The notes under the pieces are model-generated. The model had not been told where the DNA came from, made no database searches, and saw only the letters and a list, made by a program, of their open reading frames with translations. The position numbers and the translations under genes were made by a program. Positions 60,880 to 64,000 of a DNA stretch of 64,000 bases are shown here, one piece after another. The stretch is from Dehalobacter sp. DCM (GTDB taxonomy: Bacteria; Bacillota; Desulfitobacteriia; Desulfitobacteriales; Syntrophobotulaceae). The DNA is taken from positions 296,001 through 360,000 of the forward strand of contig NZ_CP092282.1 in assembly GCF_024972775.1 (NCBI RefSeq), read 5' to 3'. The stretch's first letter is position 1. Every line of letters starts with the position of its first letter.

Positions 60880-63203
60880 TCTCGAATCAAATCAAAAAAA
60901 CAGAGGCGCAATGCATAGCCGAACACGCGCCTTTTTGTCAGGCGGCTTGCCCGCTGCACCTGCCGGTGCGTAAGCTGGTAAGTCTCATCCGGAAAGAGAA
61001 TTTAAGCGGGGCGGCGGGGCTAATCCAAAAGTACGTATATTTTCCCAGACTTGTGGCCAAAGCCTGCCCGGCCCCCTGCGAGCAGGCCTGTCAAAGGGCG
61101 GAGCTGGACGAGAGCATTGCCGTTAACCTACTGGAAAGAGCGGTTGCGGCCAATGCATCGTTCCCGGCGCCGCAGCTGGCACCGGAAATTCAAATCAGAA
61201 AAAAAGTAGCCCTTGTCGGCGGGGGACTCAGCGCCTTAGCTGCCGCCTGGGTTCTGTACGAAAAAGGGTTTGCCCTCACACTCTTTGAAAAAAGCGGAAA
61301 TCTGGGCGGCAGAGTACATACAGTAGCGGGTGTCAGCGTGAAAGACGTCGCTTTGGATTTGGCCCCGCTTACGGCGCTGCCCATTGAATTCCGTCTGCAG
61401 ACTGAGATCGGCAGAGATATTCCGTGGAAGCAAATTCTGGAGGAATATGACGGCGTCTACCTGAGCGGAGATGAGACCTTAGCTGAAGCTGTACTTGGTG
61501 ATCGTGACATCGACATCAAGATCTTGCAGACCGGCAATCCTAAGGTTTTCATCGGCGGCGGCATCTTAAGGGAAGGCGAAGATTACTCTATTGTCCAGTC
61601 TATTGCCGACGGGCGCAGGGCGGCTGTATCCCTGGACCGTTTTTTAAAAAATAAATCGCTGACAGCGGCCCGTTATGGGGAAGGGGCTTATGAAAGCCAA
61701 CTTGAATTTCAACCACAGGTCCAGGCGATAACGAGCCGGGTTAAGCCGGCCCAAAGCGAATACAGCGTGGACGAGTGTCTGGCGGAAGCCGCACGTTGTC
61801 TGGACTGCCGCTGCACCAGCTGCAGCCGGGAGTGCAGGCTGGCGGAACGTTTCCAGAAATTTACCAAGTCTTATATTAAAGAAATTGCCGACGCTGCTCC
61901 GGTTATGGGCGGCGGCGCGGATAAAGGGGAAGAGACAGGCTGCACGCGCTGCGGTTTGTGCGAGGATATCTGCCCCAATGCCCTGCCTTTATCCGGCGGG
62001 GAAGGGCCAGAGAGAAGAAATAAGCTGAATAAGCCTGGTAAACTTGATAAGCCAGGCCAACTGGAACAGTCAGGGCACGCTGTCGTGCAGGCGGAGACGA
62101 AGACGGACGATCTCCCGGTAAGAGACATGATTTTTTCCAACAGCGACGAATTTAGCTTATGCCGTCACCGCGCCGGCCGGGAAGAAAGCGCCTACCTGTT
62201 TTTCCCGGGCTGTCAAATGGCAGCGACCATGCCGGAATATATTGCCCCGGCTTACCGCTATTTACAGGAAAAATTGGATAGTGTCGGAATATTCCTGGGA
62301 TGCTGCGGCGCGCCGGCGGACTGGGCCGGGCAGCCGAAGCTTTTCGAGCAAACTATGGCTGAATTGCTGGCGAAATGGTCCCGGCTGGGCAAACCGGTTA
62401 TGATCGTCGGCTGCGGAACTTGCTACCAGCAGTTTAAAGCGGCCGAACCCCAGATGCGGGTGAAGTTTTTGTGGGAGGTTTTTGCCGAATACGGGTTGCC
62501 TCAGGCCCGGAGACAGCCGCGCACGGTTGTGGTGCACGACAGCTGCACAGTCCGTCATGAAAAAGAGGTTCAGGACGCTGTCCGGCATATATTGCAGGAA
62601 GCCGGCTATCAGATCGAAGAACTGGAATACAGTAGGAATAAAACCAAATGCTGCGGCTACAGCGGTTTGGTTTTCTGTGGAAATAAAGATGCCGCCCTGA
62701 AGGCGGCGGTGAAAAGAGTTGGCGAGAGTCCTTTGGATTATCTGGCTTACTGTGCGGTTTGCCGTAATTTTTTTGTCAGCGTCGGCAAGCCGACCTATCA
62801 TATTCTGGATGTGATTTTTGGTCAGGATACGCCGGAAAAAGCCTGCCGTCCCGCGCCGGGCCTGAGGCAAAAGGAGGAAAACCGCCGGGGCTTGAAAATA
62901 GCCTTGCTGCAGGAGTTTTATCCGGACGGCCGGGGACCGGACCAGGATGACGGACCGCTGCTTTTCATCAGCCCGCCGATCCGCCGCCTGATGGAGGAGC
63001 GGCTGATTGATGAGGACAATATCCGAAAAGTTATTCGTTTTGCCGAAGCGCAGAACCGGAAGTTGATCCGTCCGGCGGACAATCATTTTCTTGCCGGCTA
63101 TAAACCGGGGATTATCACCTACTGGGTGGAATACGCGCCCAAAGACGGGGGCTACGAAATCTATAACGCTTATAGTCACCGTATCAGCATTGGGGAGGAT
63201 TAA
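60876..63203 (+). CDS. FAD/Fe-S oxidoreductase with CCG domain, 775 aa
   Basis: Domains in order: an N-terminal GltD-type Fe-S domain (CQAACPLHLP and CPAPCEQAC, about residues 26-75), an FAD-binding GGGLSALAA site (about residues 111-119), a GltD-like C-terminal stretch, a ferredoxin site (CTRCGLCEDICP, about 348-359), then a CCG (HdrB/HdrD-like) domain with GCCGAP, CGTC and CCGYSG motifs. The protein could move electrons between a pyridine nucleotide and a thiol/disulfide couple. It is the central enzyme of the cluster and matches the pyridine nucleotide-disulfide oxidoreductase/dicluster protein class. Confidence 0.85.
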   Translation: MISNQIKKTEAQCIAEHAPFCQAACPLHLPVRKLVSLIRKENLSGAAGLIQKYVYFPRLVAKACPAPCEQACQRAELDESIAVNLLERAVAANASFPAPQLAPEIQIRKKVALVGGGLSALAAAWVLYEKGFALTLFEKSGNLGGRVHTVAGVSVKDVALDLAPLTALPIEFRLQTEIGRDIPWKQILEEYDGVYLSGDETLAEAVLGDRDIDIKILQTGNPKVFIGGGILREGEDYSIVQSIADGRRAAVSLDRFLKNKSLTAARYGEGAYESQLEFQPQVQAITSRVKPAQSEYSVDECLAEAARCLDCRCTSCSRECRLAERFQKFTKSYIKEIADAAPVMGGGADKGEETGCTRCGLCEDICPNALPLSGGEGPERRNKLNKPGKLDKPGQLEQSGHAVVQAETKTDDLPVRDMIFSNSDEFSLCRHRAGREESAYLFFPGCQMAATMPEYIAPAYRYLQEKLDSVGIFLGCCGAPADWAGQPKLFEQTMAELLAKWSRLGKPVMIVGCGTCYQQFKAAEPQMRVKFLWEVFAEYGLPQARRQPRTVVVHDSCTVRHEKEVQDAVRHILQEAGYQIEELEYSRNKTKCCGYSGLVFCGNKDAALKAAVKRVGESPLDYLAYCAVCRNFFVSVGKPTYHILDVIFGQDTPEKACRPAPGLRQKEENRRGLKIALLQEFYPDGRGPDQDDGPLLFISPPIRRLMEERLIDEDNIRKVIRFAEAQNRKLIRPADNHFLAGYKPGIITYWVEYAPKDGGYEIYNAYSHRISIGED

Positions 63204-63419
63204 ATGGCAAATTTTCAATTGGAAGTCAAAAACGACGAACGGATCCGCTGCGTGGCCTGCGATGTCGAACTGGAACCTTTGCCGGTAACGATGAGCTATC
63301 TGGAGAGCACGTTCCCGGTGAAAATCCTGAGCTGTCCGCGGTGCGGCCAAAGCTATATATCCGAGAGCCTGGCTTTAGGCAAGATGCTGGAAGCGGAAAC
63401 GGCTTTGGAGGAGAAATAA
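63204..63419 (+). CDS. DVU_1557-like redox protein, 71 aa
   Basis: Two CxxC pairs (CVAC, about residues 16-19; CPRC, about residues 44-47) in a small domain suggest a zinc ribbon or rubredoxin-like site. The ATG follows the previous stop without a gap. The family name is recalled from gene order with the CCG-domain protein. Confidence 0.75.
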   Translation: MANFQLEVKNDERIRCVACDVELEPLPVTMSYLESTFPVKILSCPRCGQSYISESLALGKMLEAETALEEK

Positions 63420-63422
63420 AGG

Positions 63423-64000
63423 ATGATAAAAGACGATAGGACAGAAAGATTAACGTTTATGAGTGAATTACAGGATGAGGCGCAAGGTTCGCCCGAAGAC
63501 ACCAGCGTCTTATATGAAAATGAAGAATTTCAGCAATACACGGAAGAAGCCTTACGTCCCGGCGGATTGGAACTGACCAGAAAAGCTCTGAAAATTGCCG
63601 CGTTTCCTGTTGGCAGCCGCCTGCTGGATATCGGCTGCGGCTGCGGCAAAACAACGGAGTTTTTAGCTTTGGAGTGCGGGATGGAAGCTTTGGGCATTGA
63701 TATTTCCGCAGAACTGATCGCCAAGGCCAAAGCCCGCAACAGCACGCTGAACGTTCAAGTGGGGAGTGTATACGACCTGCCGTATGCAAATGACGCTATC
63801 GACGGCGTGCTGACGGAATGCGTCTTTACCCTTTTTGAGGATAAACCGCTGGCTTTGGAACAGATCCGGCGCGTTCTGGCCCCCGGGGGCAAGCTGATTA
63901 TCAGCGATTTGTATATCCGGGAAAATGCCCAGGCTTTTTCCCAGCTGCCGATGGTGACCTGCATTAACGGCATCACCAGCCAGGATGTGGTTTGTCAGGA
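63423..64000 (+). CDS. class I SAM-dependent methyltransferase, partial (DVU_1556-like)
   Basis: Motif I is LLDIGCGCGKTT (about residues 69-80), motif II has GIDISAEL, and LAPGGKL appears at about residue 154. The reading frame is open to the window edge, so the C-terminus is not seen. ATG 63423 is used; an in-frame ATG at 63459 is possible. It is the fifth gene of the redox cluster. The substrate is unknown. Confidence 0.8.
   Translation, partial: MIKDDRTERLTFMSELQDEAQGSPEDTSVLYENEEFQQYTEEALRPGGLELTRKALKIAAFPVGSRLLDIGCGCGKTTEFLALECGMEALGIDISAELIAKAKARNSTLNVQVGSVYDLPYANDAIDGVLTECVFTLFEDKPLALEQIRRVLAPGGKLIISDLYIRENAQAFSQLPMVTCINGITSQDVVCQ

Noticed and set aside
62262-63350. 362-codon minus-strand open frame
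   Set aside because: Antisense to the FAD/Fe-S protein with its Cys motifs; no start signal or motif.
1-64000. CRISPR array or rRNA genes
   Set aside because: I saw no regularly spaced repeats of CRISPR type and no rRNA sequence.

Overview
The window looks like a low-to-mid GC anaerobic Firmicute of the Clostridia, most like the Desulfitobacterium/Dehalobacter/Desulfosporosinus group. The clues are SpoVG, gram-positive conjugation genes with strong AGGAGG sites and many TTG starts, a two-subunit molybdopterin enzyme, an orphan-SelD type selenium cluster, CooT/FmdE metal-linked genes, and a DVU_1555-1558-like redox cluster. The genus is an inference from gene content only.

Bases 1 to about 31990 are an integrative conjugative element (ICE), cut by the window on the left. 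It carries a type IV secretion core: VirD4 (1780-3381), a VirB2-like pilin (3397), a VirB6/TrbL-like protein (4513), PrgI/VirB3 (5611), a VirB4 that looks split in two (26301 and 26987) and a C39-like peptidase (29980). The same element encodes a nearly complete Tad/Flp-type pilus machine: prepilin peptidase (13095), CpaB (17544), TadZ-like (18361), TadA/CpaF (19106), TadB (20455), TadC (21415) and pilin-like proteins. A 1269-aa Ig-repeat surface protein sits among them. No relaxase or ICE integrase is visible; they may lie to the left.

The ICE has itself been invaded. A Tn554/RIT-like element with three tyrosine recombinases plus a DUF6262 protein (about 7177-12650) sits inside a cytosine-C5 DNA methyltransferase gene, whose 5' and 3' parts flank it. 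An AT-rich block with a P-loop kinase-like gene (1081-1614) separates the N-terminal part of VirD4 from its ATPase part. At about 31990 the last ICE gene runs directly into the 3' end of a uspA gene, so the right end of the ICE looks deleted. A decayed tRNA-Ala-like sequence follows at 32144-32217.

Bases 32.5-47.3 kb are chromosomal-type genes: a cytosolic molybdopterin oxidoreductase with a four-cluster ferredoxin, an MFS transporter, sulfite-type exporters (YeiH, TauE), and a selenium cluster (SelD, YedF, cysteine desulfurase-like, DUF3343). Six loci here are broken: lgt truncated; lysR, DUF364 and selD frameshifted; a radical SAM gene frameshifted and fused to a flavodoxin fragment. SelD and the radical SAM gene are broken by short tandem duplications of 4 and 8 bases.

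Bases 47.4-51.6 kb hold a methionine block: a MetR/MtaR-like LysR regulator, then metF and metE on the opposite strand with a Met-box-like dyad upstream of metE. Bases 51.7-59.3 kb hold two transcription units, each preceded by a copy of the same unidentified hairpin element: SDR-DUF3842-CooT, and methyltransferase-FmdE-FecCD/ATPase/binding protein, followed by flavin reductase and flavodoxin. From 59.6 kb a sigma-54-type promoter precedes a 55-codon ORF and a redox cluster (DUF5714/C-GCAxxG-type protein, lipoyl-domain protein, FAD/Fe-S/CCG-domain protein, CxxC redox protein, methyltransferase) that runs off the right edge.
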